NCBI GenBank assembly: GCA_033032865.1
Contig: JAWHQI010000306.1
Location: forward strand, 1,302,001-1,366,000
From: Dactylorhiza incarnata
Taxonomy: Eukaryota > Streptophyta > Magnoliopsida > Asparagales > Orchidaceae
Direction of reading: 5' to 3'
DNA: 64,000 bases
Of this stretch, positions 11,322 to 22,827 are shown one piece after another (positions within the stretch are counted from its first letter, which is position 1; each line of letters starts with the position of its first letter). The notes below the pieces were generated by a model. The model saw nothing but the letters and a program-made list of their open reading frames with translations, did no database searches and was not told the DNA's origin. Position numbers and translations under genes: made by a program.

Positions 11322-11853
11322 CCATCCCCCTCGATGATCTCCTGTGCTCATCCCGTCGACAGCTTCCGCTTCCAGCGACTCCTGTCATGCCTCCATCGCA
11401 AATTCAGGCACAACTTCTGTCGACGATCCCGACTGCTCATCCGTAGTTGATTCCGACTCTTGTCCTCATCAACGATCATGTCTGTCGCTGCTCCTCCCTC
11501 TCACGGCTCCAGATCCAGAGCCCGTCGAAGCTCCCATGCCCTCTCTGGCCGACTTCTCGGTCAACAGCTCCTTGCGATTCTTCCGCATCTCGTTGCTGCT
11601 CATTTCAGCTACTTCTTCTGTTGCTTCTGTGGCTGCTACTTCGACGACATCTATGACTGCTACTTCGTCGGGGATGAATCCCTTCCAGATTGCTTCTCCC
11701 ATGGCCGACGATGATGCCTCCCCTTCTGGGTGCTGATTTCGCTCGCCGATGATGATTCTTTGTGATAGTTTTTGTCGTCTTTATGTGTCTCTTTATTGTC
11801 TTGTTGATTTGTATTTGTTTATGGTCTTGTTCTGCCTATATACAAGTGTTATC
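11322..11853 (+). mobile_element. Copia leader, right half
   Basis: This continues the copia leader that starts at 3603 and is split by the CACTA transposon. It is rich in TCGACG, CCCATC and CTCC motifs and has frames in several phases, none with a known gag domain. A second, unrelated copia LTR begins at 11854. Confidence 0.5.
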
Positions 11854-11997
11854 TGTTAGATGTATTGTATTGTATTGTATATTCTGGTGGTAGACCATCT
11901 TAGGCTCACCTCTGGGTGTTGGGATCACCCTCTTCTGTGTGTATATATATATGTATCCTTAAGTGTGAATAAGATATGTAATCTATTATTCCTATCA
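11854..11997 (+). mobile_element. Second Ty1/copia element: 5' LTR
   Basis: A short 144-base LTR opens with TGTTAGATGTATTG and ends TTCCTATCA. The primer site TGGTATCAGAGC (11998-12009) follows at once. It starts the element whose gag and integrase follow to 15170. The 3' LTR was not found. Confidence 0.8.
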
Positions 11998-12009
11998 TGG
12001 TATCAGAGC
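11998..12009 (+). promoter_or_regulatory. Primer-binding site of second copia element
   Basis: TGGTATCAGAGC directly abuts the LTR and is complementary to initiator Met-tRNA. Confidence 0.85.
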
Positions 12010-12059
12010 TAACCCTAATTTCGCTGCTCGCTCCTCTGTCCCGCCGATAGCTCTTCATT

Positions 12060-12420
12060 TCTGCTGTGAAGCTCCCACCGATCGATCCCCAGTTCCTATC
12101 GATCGATCCCGCTCGCCGATCGTTCCCGATCGCCTCAGTCTTGATTGATCCCGCTCGCCGATCGTTTTCGCTCGCCTCAGACTTGATCGATCCCGCTCGC
12201 CGATCGATCCCCAGTTCCTATCGATCGATCCCGATCGCTCGCAGCTCTGCCTCTGTCAATCTCGATCCCGCTCGCAGGCTCGCTGCTTCGTTTCTCCCCG
12301 CTCGCAGGCTCGAAGCTCTGCCTCTCGCGATCCCTCCCCCGCTCGCAGCTCATCTTTGCCTCTCGCGAGTCTGACTCTGTTCGCAGCTCTGCCTCTCTCG
12401 CTCCTTGCTGTAAGGGTTCT
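12060..12420 (+). repeat. Leader with CGATCGATCCC repeats
   Basis: Between primer site and gag the leader contains many near-repeats of GATCGATCCCGCTCGCCGA and CTCGCAGCTC, with spacings of about 25-60 bases. The frame is open (about 100 codons) only because the repeat lacks stops. I regard it as untranslated leader. Confidence 0.5.
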
Positions 12421-12431
12421 CAGTGTTCTCG

Positions 12432-13085
12432 ATGGCCTCCTCTCACTCCTCTGGCTTCCTTCAAAAGGCTGATGTCACCCTCGATGGACGGAATTACAAG
12501 GCTTGGTCCGCCACCGTTGGCGTCATTCTCCGTGGACTAGATTTGTGGGGCCACATTGACGGCTCAGAGCCTGCTCCTGCACCGACGGTTGTTGCTCCTG
12601 CTTCCGACTCTTCCACTGTCAGCCCGATCGCCTCCACCAAGGGCTCTGACTTAGCGCGGTGGTGCTCAGACGACTCTCGCGCAATTGATGTGATCTGTCA
12701 GTCTTGCGAGCTTCCCATTCAGATGGCTGTCTACGAGCTCCCTACGGCCAAGGCGATGTGGGATCACTTGCGTCGTCTCTATTAGCCGTCCAGTCAGGCC
12801 TTGCGCTACTCTCTGTTCCAGACCCTCGGCGTATGCTACCAGCGTGATCGGTCTGTTCAGGCCTTCTTTGCTGAGCTCCTTGATCTCTGGCGTCAGTGCG
12901 ACGAGATGACTCCTTCCCCCTGTGCAACATGCCCTCAGTGTGTTGTTGTCTCTCGGGATCGTGACTGTCAGCGCTTGTTTGAGTTTCTTATGCGCATACG
13001 CCCCGAGTTCGATTCCATTCGCGCTCAGCTTCTACACCGGCACCCCCTCCGTCTTTCAGCGATACCTTGGCCTTGGTGATCGCTG
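12432..13085 (+). pseudogene. Copia gag (broken)
   Basis: The chosen start is the ATG of MASSHSSGFLQ, about 430 bases after the primer site. The N-terminal part matches the copia Gag/UBN2 layout: a VTLDGRNYKAWSATVGVIL segment (L.G.NY..W), then LWGHIDGS, then AMWDHLRRLY. A TAG at 12784 interrupts it, and the frame goes on with ALRYSLFQTLGVCYQRDRSV, FFAELLDLW and a C-rich CATCPQC stretch. The protein would form the virus-like particle. Frame breaks before the protease make it nonfunctional. Confidence 0.75.
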
Positions 13086-13559
13086 AGGAGACTCGTCTCC
13101 ACTCCTTGGACTCCGCTACTTCTCCTGGTGGGATGCCTCACGCTGTTCTGGCTGCTCCCCAGCTTCCACCGTAGTCCTCTCTTGTCAGAGCTCCTCTGCT
13201 GCCCTCGCCAGGTTATAGTGCTCCGGTGCGCCCTGTTCCTCATCTTCCGGCGCCCTCTTCGGCTCAGTTCGGTGCTACCCATCGCCCATCTGTCCGCTGT
13301 CACTACTGACAGTGCCTTGGTCATGTCAAATCTGAGTACCACAAGCTTCAGAGAGCTCAGCAGTCATGTAGCAGCGTGCTCCCGTTGCTCATTTCTCTGT
13401 TGTGGCATAGTCTCTCTCTATTTCTGAGCTTGCACAGCAGATTGCTCAGCATCTCTCTTAGGGAACGCTGCCTTGCTCTACTGTCTCTGTTCTCTCACCG
13501 GATGCTTCTGATGCCTCTACCTCTCAGCCGACAGCTTCAGCCCCTTCAGGTATCTCTTC

Positions 13560-13760
13560 GTCCGACTGGTTACCTGACTCTGGAGCCTCTTTTCATATGA
13601 CCAATGATGTTACACACCTCTCGTCCTGCCAGCATGTTTCCCCTGCCTTTAGTATCATGGTAGCAAATGGTACTATTCTCCCCATTACTAGTCGTGGCTT
13701 TCTTCTACTAGTCGTTTTCATATTCCCGATGTTGCCTACATACCCAAGCTATCCATGAAC
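13560..13760 (+). pseudogene. Copia protease remnant
   Basis: One frame reads WLPDSGASFHMTNDVTHLSS. DSGAS (13576-13590) is the catalytic aspartate motif of copia-type aspartic protease, followed by MVANGT. It is out of frame with the gag upstream and shifts again near 13700 before the integrase frame. The stretch 13086-13559 is degraded gag/nucleocapsid sequence with many stops. Confidence 0.7.
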
Positions 13761-15170
13761 CTTATATCCGCCAGCAAACTCACATCCCATGATTGCCTTG
13801 TTGTTTTTGATGAGTTTGTCTGTCGTGTGCAGGATCGTCTGACAGGGACACTCCTTGGAGCTGGCCGTCGCCGTAGTGGGGTGTACGTCCTTGATCGCCT
13901 CCATCTTCTTTCCACTTCATCATCTCCGGCAGCTGCCACCTTTTGTCTTCCTTCGGTGGCTTTTTCTCAGTGGCATCACCGTCTTGGTCATCCCAATGGC
14001 CCGCACCTTGCGTCGCTCATTAGTCATGCTTTTTTGGGTCGTGTTTCTGTTGACCGGTCTCATTCATGTACGGGTTGTAAGCTTGGTAAACAACTCCAAC
14101 TCACATATCCGTCTAGTGAGTCAAGGTCTTCGCGTCCTTTTGATTTAGTTCATTCTGATGTATGTGGTCCCGCACTTTTTGTATCAAAGGGTGGTCACCG
14201 ATATTATGTTATCTTTGTTGATGATTATTCTCGTTACTGTTGGGTTCATTTTATGCATTCTCGTTCTGACTTCTTCCAAATATATGTTACTTTTTCTTCT
14301 ATGGTGCGCACCCAGTTCTCCGCTTCCATTCATATTTTTCGTTCTGATTCCGGGGGGGGGGGGGGGGGGGGGGGGGAGTACCTCTCCCATTCTTTCCGTG
14401 ATCTGCTGGCTAGCCACAACACTCTTCTTCAGCTTGCCTGTCCCGGTGTCCACGCTCATAATGACACCGCTGAAAGAAAGCATCGTCACATTATTGAGAC
14501 AACACACACCCTTCTTATCTCCTCTCACGTGCCTCCTCACTTTTGGGCTGAGGCTGATTCCACTGTTGTCTATCTTATTAACCTACAACCCTCCACTTTC
14601 TTTCATGGTCAGAGTCCTGGTGAGTGTTTGTACTCTCGACCTCCACGTTACACTCATCTCCGTGTTTTTGGCTGTCGGTGTTATGTTCTTCTCTCTCCAC
14701 GTGTGCGCGACAAGCTCTCTGCTCAGTCTGTACCATGTGTCTTTCTTGGATACAATGTTGAGCACAAGGGCTATCGATGTTATGATCCTGTTGCTCGTCG
14801 TCTTCGAATCTCACGTGATATCACTTTTGATGAGTCTCACCCTTTCTTTGTGTCTTCCGTCCCCCCGACCTCGCACTCATCGGCGACTCCCTCCGTTATG
14901 CAGTTTCTCACTCTTCCCACCTCACCACCTCATGTCCCATTCTCTCCACCGGTTTGTCCTCCTCCTCTCCCAGTGCTACCGGCCTCTCCTGTCTCTCCTC
15001 CCACCTCCTCTTCTCTGTCACCCACCTCTTCCTCTGATACGCTCATTGTTCCCCTTCCACATCACTACACTCTTCGTCTCCCTCTTGTTCCCTCGCCTCC
15101 AGTGCCCCCCGACTCAGTGCCTGTTTTTGGATCTTACGGCGCCCTTAGAGGGGGGGGGGGTGAATAAGGG
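13755..15170 (+). CDS. Copia integrase (GAG-pre-integrase plus core), truncated
   Basis: This is a 470-residue open frame. Residues about 73-115 hold the HHCC zinc motif (WHHRLGHPN, then CTGCKLGK). The DDE core follows: HSDVCGP (first Asp), YYVIFVDDYSRYCWV, FRSDS (second Asp) and NDTAERKHRHI (Glu). After it come the VFGCRCYV and FLGYNVEHKGYRCYDP motifs of the integrase C-terminal part. Integrase inserts the cDNA into host DNA. A run of 25 G at 14352-14376 expands the usual SDNGGE site to SDS with eight extra Gly and probably spoils the core. The frame stops at a second G run near 15150, and reverse transcriptase and RNase H are missing. The ATG used is internal to Pol. Confidence 0.85.
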
Positions 15171-16130
15171 TTTTATGGAATTTAAATCTTAATTAAATTT
15201 ATCAGAGTTTGCAACTGAAGTTTCAGAATATTTTATAAGAAAATATATTTAAATATTTGAAGATTATTTTTTAAATAATTGAGACAAACTTTTTGTTAAC
15301 TTTTGCTAACGCCTGGCTTTAAGTCTTAACGCCGGGCGTTAGCTCTCCAGAGAATATTCTTCAGAACAAAAAGATTGTCACTGTGATTTTACTTATGAAA
15401 TCTTAAATGAAATACAATTCCAGAACATCAGAGATAATGAAAATTATTATTGTATTTCAAAGATAATTATACAAATGTTAAATTTAATACTTTGATGGAA
15501 ATAGAAATGAAAACATTCTCAAAGAGGAAATAAAATCAATTGAATAGAACATTAAGAGACATGATTTTATTTCATAAAAAATTGAATACACAAATGTTTA
15601 ATTTCTATAACGCTAGACATCAAGGCGAAAATATGTAAAAACACTTTTTGTTGTTTCACCGGTCCTTCTCCCAAGGACCGGTTGGCTATAGCCTATCTAT
15701 CCCCAGATGAGGCCTCTAGCCACCCCTAGATCTACCCTCGACCTAGTCGCCACGCACAAGGCGGCGAATTACCCCCTAAGCCTCACAAGGACCTAGTAGC
15801 CAACACAAGGCGAATTTACCCACGGAATCCTTGCCGGAATCCAACGTTCTCACCGAACGATTTCTCCATACAAAATGCAAAAGGAAAAATAAAAGATTAA
15901 AAGATAAGTAAAGAGAAACTCCCCAAGAAATTCTGAAGGTGAAGACGAAGTCGATGTAGATGTTGGCGTTCTTGAAACGATCGTCCTTTGTATGGAATAT
16001 GCATTGTAGACAATGACATACAATATCATGGATATAGTCCATTGTGATAGAGAAACAAAGTGATAGTCTCTCTATTCTCATATTTGATCCCTTCTGACTT
16101 CAACTAAACATATAACGGCTAGGATGTTTC
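15171..16130. other. Degraded region, LTR-like tract
   Basis: The first 450 bases are AT-rich with a small hairpin around AACGCCTGGCTTTAAGTC. A GC-richer block (15650-15860) holds CACCGGTCC..GGACCGGT and repeated GGACCTAGT..AAGGCG phrases, a texture common in copia LTRs read on the minus strand. No ends or coding frames can be fixed. Confidence 0.35.
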
Positions 16131-17930
16131 TATGTCTTTATTCCCAATTTGTGCACTCGATGGTTAAACACGTGGTTCTTCGTATTGCTCCTGTTGAAGA
16201 TTGTTGTGAAAATCTTATACTTGTAACCTCGCAATGAATAACTCTATGGGATCCCACAGTCAACAACTTCAACTCAATCTTCTGCGACGAGGCCATGCAA
16301 TAAATGAAAAGATCCACTTTCTTCACATGACGTAGTTGAGTGATATCCTTAGTGGCAGTTATATGATCCTCTCTCTCCCATTCTTTCATAATTTCTTGGG
16401 GAGGATTTTTGGGTGGAATTTCAATTTTTAAAATTTTATATGGCTTGGTAATTGTCATGCTCAAAAAAAATTTCTCAAGGCATTTCTAGGAGGAGGAGCA
16501 AGTCCTTGTTCAGAGCTTTGTATCCTCCTCCCCCTCCTCCAAGTGTTCATGTGACTTATCCTGTCTACCTTTGCTCTTTCATTCCATAGCTACTGCTATC
16601 ATGCTAGCATAATTGAAATCCCGGATTGGGATTTGTGGAGCTTTTCCGCTATCTACGAAGTAAAATCCTAAAGTCTTCTTTATAAGAATTTGTACATCTT
16701 TTAGGTTCACTTAATAGTCTATCTGCCAAATTCCATGGTGCACTCTTGCTCAAATTGTCTTTGGTGTAATCTTTTACCGTGTCATCTCTTCAGTGTACCC
16801 TCTCCGTATCTAATGGTTTCAAACTCCATTGTCTGAGCCGTTTGGATTGTCCTGAAATGACGTAATTTTGCAATGCACCTTTTAAGTGGGGAATTTCATT
16901 ATGCTTGAGCATTATATCTTAAGTTAGATGTGCAAATGACAATTTGTTGTCAGTTATGAGTCCTATACCCACGGGAGGTGAAGTAACTAGTTAATCCTTG
17001 CATTGATTGACCTGTCAAAGTTAGGTATGTCCACCTTCTCTTTCACTGTGAAAGGTCTATAACTCATCTCAGGGACATACATATCCTCGTCATTTTCCTC
17101 TTTGTTCAAGTTATCAGTGTTTGTTGGAACATTCATTGGAGGGGAGAGGGAAGAGCCGAGAGCCTGACTTCAGTGTTCAAATTCTTGGTTAGTGTTTGAA
17201 GACGGAAGCCTCATCCACTTCACCATAATTGACTTTTAATCTAACAGCTTGACCAATTGGCTAGCCAATCATGCATGTCAGAACTCTCATCCATGGGATT
17301 TGCAACCTCTTATGAATTTTTTATTTGTTGTGTTATTTGGGATAGAATAAAACGAAACATTTTAGTCTCTCTTTGTTTTTACTGCACGCTAAAAAATGGA
17401 CTTCACCATGCAATGCTTGATTTTTGAAAGGGTCAGTTCGAAGGGTCAGAAGTGCTCTTTCTCTACCTTCTACATCGTGGTCCCCGCTCTCCATTGGCTC
17501 TGTTGGACATGTCAAAGCAGCCAATCCTTAATATATATGCATTATTCAAGGAGGAGCTTATTCATCGATATGATAGCCATTATAAAACAATGCCTTCGAG
17601 CTGTTGGGAACAGTTTGCCAAGTGGAGTCAGTCAGAGCCTATATCTATTTCATAGTGGTCGCAACACATGTTTTAGGGCTCTTAGCCTAGTACTATTTGA
17701 GCTACTTCTTCACTGGGTTATGAACACACATACGGACACACCTTCATATCCTCAATCCAAACACTCTTTAATAGGGCAAGCCTGTTATGTTGAAAAGGAA
17801 TTTCACGCCCACTCCAACACTACCCCGCTCCGCTACCTGACTCCCAAAACTTCTCACCACCAGTCCCCTCACCTCTCTCATAGTCCCTCACTAAGCTCAC
17901 ACATCCACTATTCTTGCTGATATTCATAAT
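16130..17930 (-). pseudogene. Degraded minus-strand coding remnants, family unassigned
   Basis: The minus strand gives open scraps between stops, for example a 108-codon frame at 16138-16464 with ATKDITQLRHVKKVDLFIYC, and further scraps at about 16800-17050 such as HLKGALQNYVISGQSKRLR. The phases shift often. The composition looks like old coding DNA, possibly retroelement, but I recognise no motif. The plus strand at 17396-17655 is also open in two frames without a known domain. Confidence 0.3.
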
Positions 17931-18039
17931 AAAAAGAAGAGAGAAAAATCGATGATAAATTGAATTCGCTTAAAAAAATAAGGTCGAAGATAATAAAAAA
18001 AAATCCTCAAAGAAAACTCTATGAATTGAATTCTCCTAA

Positions 18040-21000
18040 TGCCACTGACAATGATGCTGGCTCCGACATATTTTTACATTTTTATGGAATTTTGATGTAG
18101 GCCGAGTCTAACAAAAAATAGGTCAACTCTATGAATGTCTAAATGTTACCAAGAAATTATTCGACCCATCAACTTATGATATGAACCTCTGATTGCGAGT
18201 GGGTGTGCAATCTTGAGAGGGAGTAAGCTCAGAGAGGATTGTCTCAACCATTCCTAGGCCCAATCTTACAAATGGGGAAAATACAACGGGAGCCGGGCTC
18301 GACCGCGAGAGGAGGGAAGCTAGCCAAGAAGATGAGAGGAGAAGTAAGAAATTCAAGAGAAAGAGAGTTACATTTTTTCTTCATAATGATCAAGCCCACT
18401 TTCCCCACCTATATATAGTGATTGGATTGGGTTTAACAAATTTGTCCTCACCCGAGCTACGTAATGCGTGAGAAATAAAAGCGTCTGGAAATAAAGAGAG
18501 AATAACAGTACGCGACAATAAAGATACAATGTAATAGTAGCTACACGATCACGAATAGGCGTCGTTACCCTCTGCATGGGCCCATAACAGCTTGCAATAA
18601 AGTGGTTTATAAATAGTAAGAGAACAATCAGAATCTAGTAGAGGTCCAAACAAGAAAATAATTATAGGTATGTACAAGCAAGAGCAACATAAATAAATAT
18701 GTGAGACCTGGAACATAAACCCTTTTCCTTCGTCGGGATCGAGACAAGCTTCTGTTGTCGTGTCGATGCAGTTGTAAAGCCCGTGGACTTAGCCAACAAC
18801 AACTTTTTTCTTCCCTCAACTTTGCCACGGGAACTCCAATTTGTTGAGCATAGAGCTTGGGCTTTGTAAGGCCATTACTGCATACCTTAAAGCCGTTTGT
18901 TGTTCTGCATGTGCGCACCTATCCGACACCTGCTGAGAATTGACAACATTACTACTTAATCATGAGTTAATTAATTGATTAGTCAATCAACTATTTAATT
19001 TTTTTTAGAGCGGTCTGTTTCTTTCAGAAATTTCTTAATAGGGAACAACCAACATTCCTCGCAGATAACGGGATCTATTTGGTGGATAGGAAACTCACGA
19101 CATTAGTGTCACAGTGATGTTTTACGTGCTTCCGTAACCATATGGATTGTAATTATGACATTAGCTGAAGCTGCCTGATGGAAATATTTGATGGCCACGA
19201 CAAAATGGGAACATGCTACGACGAATGTGATGATTGCTCACAAGACCTCACAAGCATTTACTTCACGATCTTTACTAAGCTCGACCACCTTGTAGCTACG
19301 CAACGAAGTGTCCAGTCGTCCATCACATGATCAGAGATCCTTATTGACCAAGTACATGTCGTTGATATGCCCTTCAGTTCAATTGTCACCCAATCGTCAC
19401 CATCTATCGCTAGTCATATTCAACAGGACGACCCTCTCACATTAATCATGCACGTCATGTACGACATCGTGTACGTCGGCTCCTCTCGTATGCACGATGA
19501 TCAGGATTTTTTTGAGCAGTCATCGGGCACCCCCACTGATAAAGACGTTGCATCCACATGGGGATTATTCGTCCCCTTCCGCTTGTACCGAGACTACAAC
19601 TTTTTGACAGGGCAGTGATACACATCATTGTTCTACCGAGAAATCAAGAACCAGATTATCTGCTAGTCAGAGCCCCGTTATTGATTGAGGCAAACTCGAT
19701 TTGAAGGATGGCCGGAATATTGTTATAGTGTTAATTATAAATCTTTTTTATTTTGACTCACAAATCTTTGACCTTTACTATAATTTCCGTCGAGTCTATG
19801 TTCTGAGTCGTTAAGAGTCTTTTCTATTAAAAAACCTTTAGGGTCATGAATGAAGCAAGCAAGAAATATTTTCCTCTTTCCTTTTCTTAGTTTCCTCTCT
19901 TCCCTCTCCATCCCCTAACCGGTATCCCATCTAGGCATCGTGGGATTGATCAGGGCTCCCTCGTCGCATACCGTATGCCGAGATTGCCTCCCTTCAGACA
20001 ACTCCCCTTGTATCTCCGACATCCCCGCTGCCTTTACGACCTCCAGCCTCCTCTCACCATAACAGTTGTGTGCCCAGGTCTTGTAATACTTTATCTTGGG
20101 CTTAAATGTAACTCAAGTTGGATTCCCTTTGAGAAAATGGAAATGGACATTCTTCAAATACAATATTGTGTAAAATACATTATGCTGGCATCCCCATTGG
20201 ATTTCAAGAACACTCAGTGGATTTCAAGAACACTCATGCACCTTAATATTGTGCATGAATCAACTATTCTAGCAAACTCCAACCTGAACACCTTTATATA
20301 CAAATGGATCGTATGTAACAAATATCGGCACAAATCATGTAATAGAAAAATTACAATGATTACCTAGTTAGAGATTCTCATCAAATATTTTGCTTGATCG
20401 GTTTGCTCACTCTTGTTAGGCACGAATGAATTTGCTATTGTGCAATCCTAACATATATACAATTTGATGGAATAACGGTGATAGACTTTGTTATGTTCAT
20501 GTGCTGAGTAAAACCTCATGGACATTTGTTATTTTACCAAACCTTTGTCCTTTTCTATCTTAGTAGATTTTATATGCTTACGGCCCTCAATCCTCAAATG
20601 TTGTTTCTGCAACAATGAGCATGGGTTGCGTTGTATTTATTGTTTCATGTCAGTGAGCGACAATGTAAGCATTTTGTCAAAGTATGACATGATTTTAGTT
20701 TGTTACTGTGTATACCCATATTTTTTGGAGACTTGCAATTGGATGAGTGTATTACTAATAAAATATAAAGTTCTTCCAATTAAAAAAGTTCATTTTGGGT
20801 CGTTATAAGGGAGAGGTATTCATTAAACAAAGTTGTTGAGTGAGACTATAAGATGAGGTTGAAGGCTATCATTTGTAATTATGAAGTTTTTTATGCCGTG
20901 AGAGGTACGTCTATCCTTTGAGACTTCTTTCATCTTGCCTAGATTTGGTTGAATTCTTAGATGTAAATTAGAATGTAAAATTTGTAATTTTCTTGTTATA

Positions 21001-21195
21001 AATGTATTGCATTTCGTCAAACCACCTTACTCATTAGCTTTGTCACATTGTTGTCATCTTTCTCTTGCAGTACTAATCTCAAAATTATCCATTCTGCGGT
21101 TTCCATGACTTTCTGACATTTCCTTTTAACCAATATTCCTACATTGAAATTATAATTTTTGTGGGAGTAAAATCTTTTGTAGCTACTTTTACGAT
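18040..21195. repeat. Duplicated segment D, copy 1
   Basis: This 3.1-kb block matches 29268-32375 along its whole length in the same orientation, with scattered substitutions and small indels; for instance the same 65-codon minus frame occurs at 20823-21020 and 32003-32200. It ends exactly where a copia LTR has inserted at 21196. Copy 2 continues past that point into MINIYO-like exons. Confidence 0.9.
18640..18920 (-). pseudogene. Conserved minus-strand scrap within segment D
   Basis: In both copies of the segment (here and at 29830-30140) the minus strand encodes LYAQQIGVPVA.LREEKSC, then WLSPRALQLHR, followed by a basic stretch (RSRRRK or RFRQRRR) and a splice-donor-like border. I do not recognise the family. 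Conservation between copies may simply reflect recent duplication. Confidence 0.3.
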
Positions 21196-21366
21196 TGTTG
21201 AAATAGCCCAGATGTTTGGCCCATTTGGTGGCCCATTTACTTCTCTTCTATATCTCTTTAGTCCCACATTGTGTATAGGATTTCTCTCTCTCTTCTCTCT
21301 CCTATAAATATGTACTCTCCTTTTGTATATAATACAAGAAATATACACGCTTGAGCTTTTCCTACA
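21196..21366 (+). mobile_element. Copia 5' LTR inserted in segment D copy 1
   Basis: A 171-base LTR runs from TGTTGAAATAGCCC to CTTTTCCTACA, with TATAAATA at 21303-21310. It is followed by primer site TGGTATCAGAGC (21367-21378). The uninterrupted sequence in copy 2 (..CTACTTTTACGAC|TAATG) marks the empty site, so ACGAT at 21191-21195 would be one half of the target duplication. Confidence 0.85.
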
Positions 21367-21700
21367 TGGTATCAGAGCTAGGTTTCCAATTGTTCCGGTC
21401 ACCAAAATTCTGACCGCCCCCCCCCCCCCCCCCCCCCCATCTCGGACCGAAAAATTGCGTGATCGGAAATCTGTGCGCGGTCACGGTTTTCCTGACCGCA
21501 GCCCCCCCCCCCACCACGCGCCTCCTCCTCTCCTCTCCTCTCCTCGGTTTTATAGCCTGCTCCCTCTGCTGCGTGGGACCCACTCCCTCCTTCTCGTCGA
21601 TCGCAGCTCGCGCGGTCTCCTCTTCAGCAGCAGACCGCCGCATCCTCTGCTCGCCGATCACAGCTCACAGACCGCTGCATCCTCTGCTCATCAGCCAACC
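21367..21700 (+). mobile_element. Copia primer site and leader, truncated
   Basis: After the Met-tRNA primer site the leader contains a 22-C run (21417-21438), a second C run near 21500 and CTCCTCTCCTCT repeats. It runs into the gypsy LTR at about 21700, so the rest of this copia element is gone. No gag motif is visible. Confidence 0.6.
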
Positions 21701-22395
21701 AGCCCCAAGATAACTGCTGCTGTCCAGGCCCTCTCCCTGCCTAATCTTCCTCCCGTGGATCCACCCCCCTCATTTCCCCTCAACCAGCAAACCCTTTCCC
21801 CGTTACATTCATCCAGTAGCCCCAAGTTTGCCCCTACACCAAAAAGGAACTGCTGCTGTCCAGGCCTTCCAAACAGCCCAGCATCATAGTCCAGGTTGCT
21901 GTCTTTCTCTCTGGACAGCCGCCTTCCTTCACGGATTGCTGAATGCTGCCTCCCTGCACCTTCCTATTTGCTGTCTCCATTCCTGGACAGCCAAGTGCAG
22001 TCCCTGCTTGCTGAAATCCAGTCCCGACAACCCTCTTAAAGCGCCTTCAGCCCTCCCCTCTTTATAGCCTTGGTAATCAAGGTTTGTGTGTTGATTTCTT
22101 CACCGTTGGGTCTTGTGTTTGTTCTCTACTAGAAGAGATAGTGACTTATAAGTCTTGTTTCAGTTATTTTGGTCTTTGTGACTTCTCATTTAAATAGCTA
22201 TTTAAATTTTTGTCACTCTTGCAATTATACGACTTCACGTGTTTCCATATTTGAAAGTTTTAACTCTTTGTGGTCAATCAAATTAATATTACTTTATAAA
22301 TATCAATTGTTGCAAGTAAACCGTCAGATTCATGCATGGTTGCAAGTAGAAGTTTCACTCACTATTTCTCCGTCATATAGGACCGTCCTGCGTCA
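21700..22395 (+). mobile_element. Ty3/gypsy 5' LTR (5'-truncated)
   Basis: About 690 bases match the last part of the 1.84-kb LTR at 24781-26624, starting near the shared CCTCTCC(C/T)TGCCTAATC and ending CTGCGTCA. The primer site TGGTATCAGAGCC follows three bases later (22399). The first 1.1 kb of this LTR is missing, replaced by copia leader. This could reflect deletion or unequal recombination. Confidence 0.85.
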
Positions 22396-22398
22396 GTT

Positions 22399-22410
22399 TG
22401 GTATCAGAGC
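22399..22410 (+). promoter_or_regulatory. Primer-binding site of gypsy element
   Basis: TGGTATCAGAGC lies three bases past the LTR end CGTCA. It is complementary to initiator Met-tRNA. Confidence 0.8.
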
Positions 22411-22827
22411 CTCAGGTTCGGGCTTAGTTTATAATACGCGGGAATTGAACCTATATGTTTCACCATTTCATATCATAGTAGCAATTGCCACTCTAATCCT
22501 TTATTTGATAAACGCGAGTCCACTCATTTCGTTAATCCTCTATTTGAGGAATCAGATTCCACCACTGATCATGCACATAGAGTTCCCTCAGGAGGACCCT
22601 CATACTATCATGATTATCCTCGTCCCTAATAGGTCACTCGTAGAAATCGTGCTAACCCTTTTTCACACTTTGATTTTTCTAGAGGTAATTGCCTTGAAGA
22701 ATATCAAGAGCCTTATAGAGGTCACCACCATCAAGATAACATCACGTGTAGTGGCCTCCCTAGTGTTCCGAAAACGGATAGGTCGGTAGCCGAATTTCAA
22801 CGATGGGTTAATGATCAATTTGATCGC

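Noticed and set aside
11036..11446. 136-codon frame at the CACTA right end and its antisense partner
   Set aside because: It spans the CACTA terminus and target duplication into copia leader, so it cannot be a single gene.
14158..15192. 344-codon plus frame rich in L, S and V
   Set aside because: It is a shadow of the copia integrase frame (13755-15167), which has clear HHCC and DDE motifs.
16138..16464. Endogenous pararetrovirus fragment
   Set aside because: The minus-strand scraps gave no movement-protein, protease or reverse-transcriptase motif I could stand behind, so it is left unassigned.
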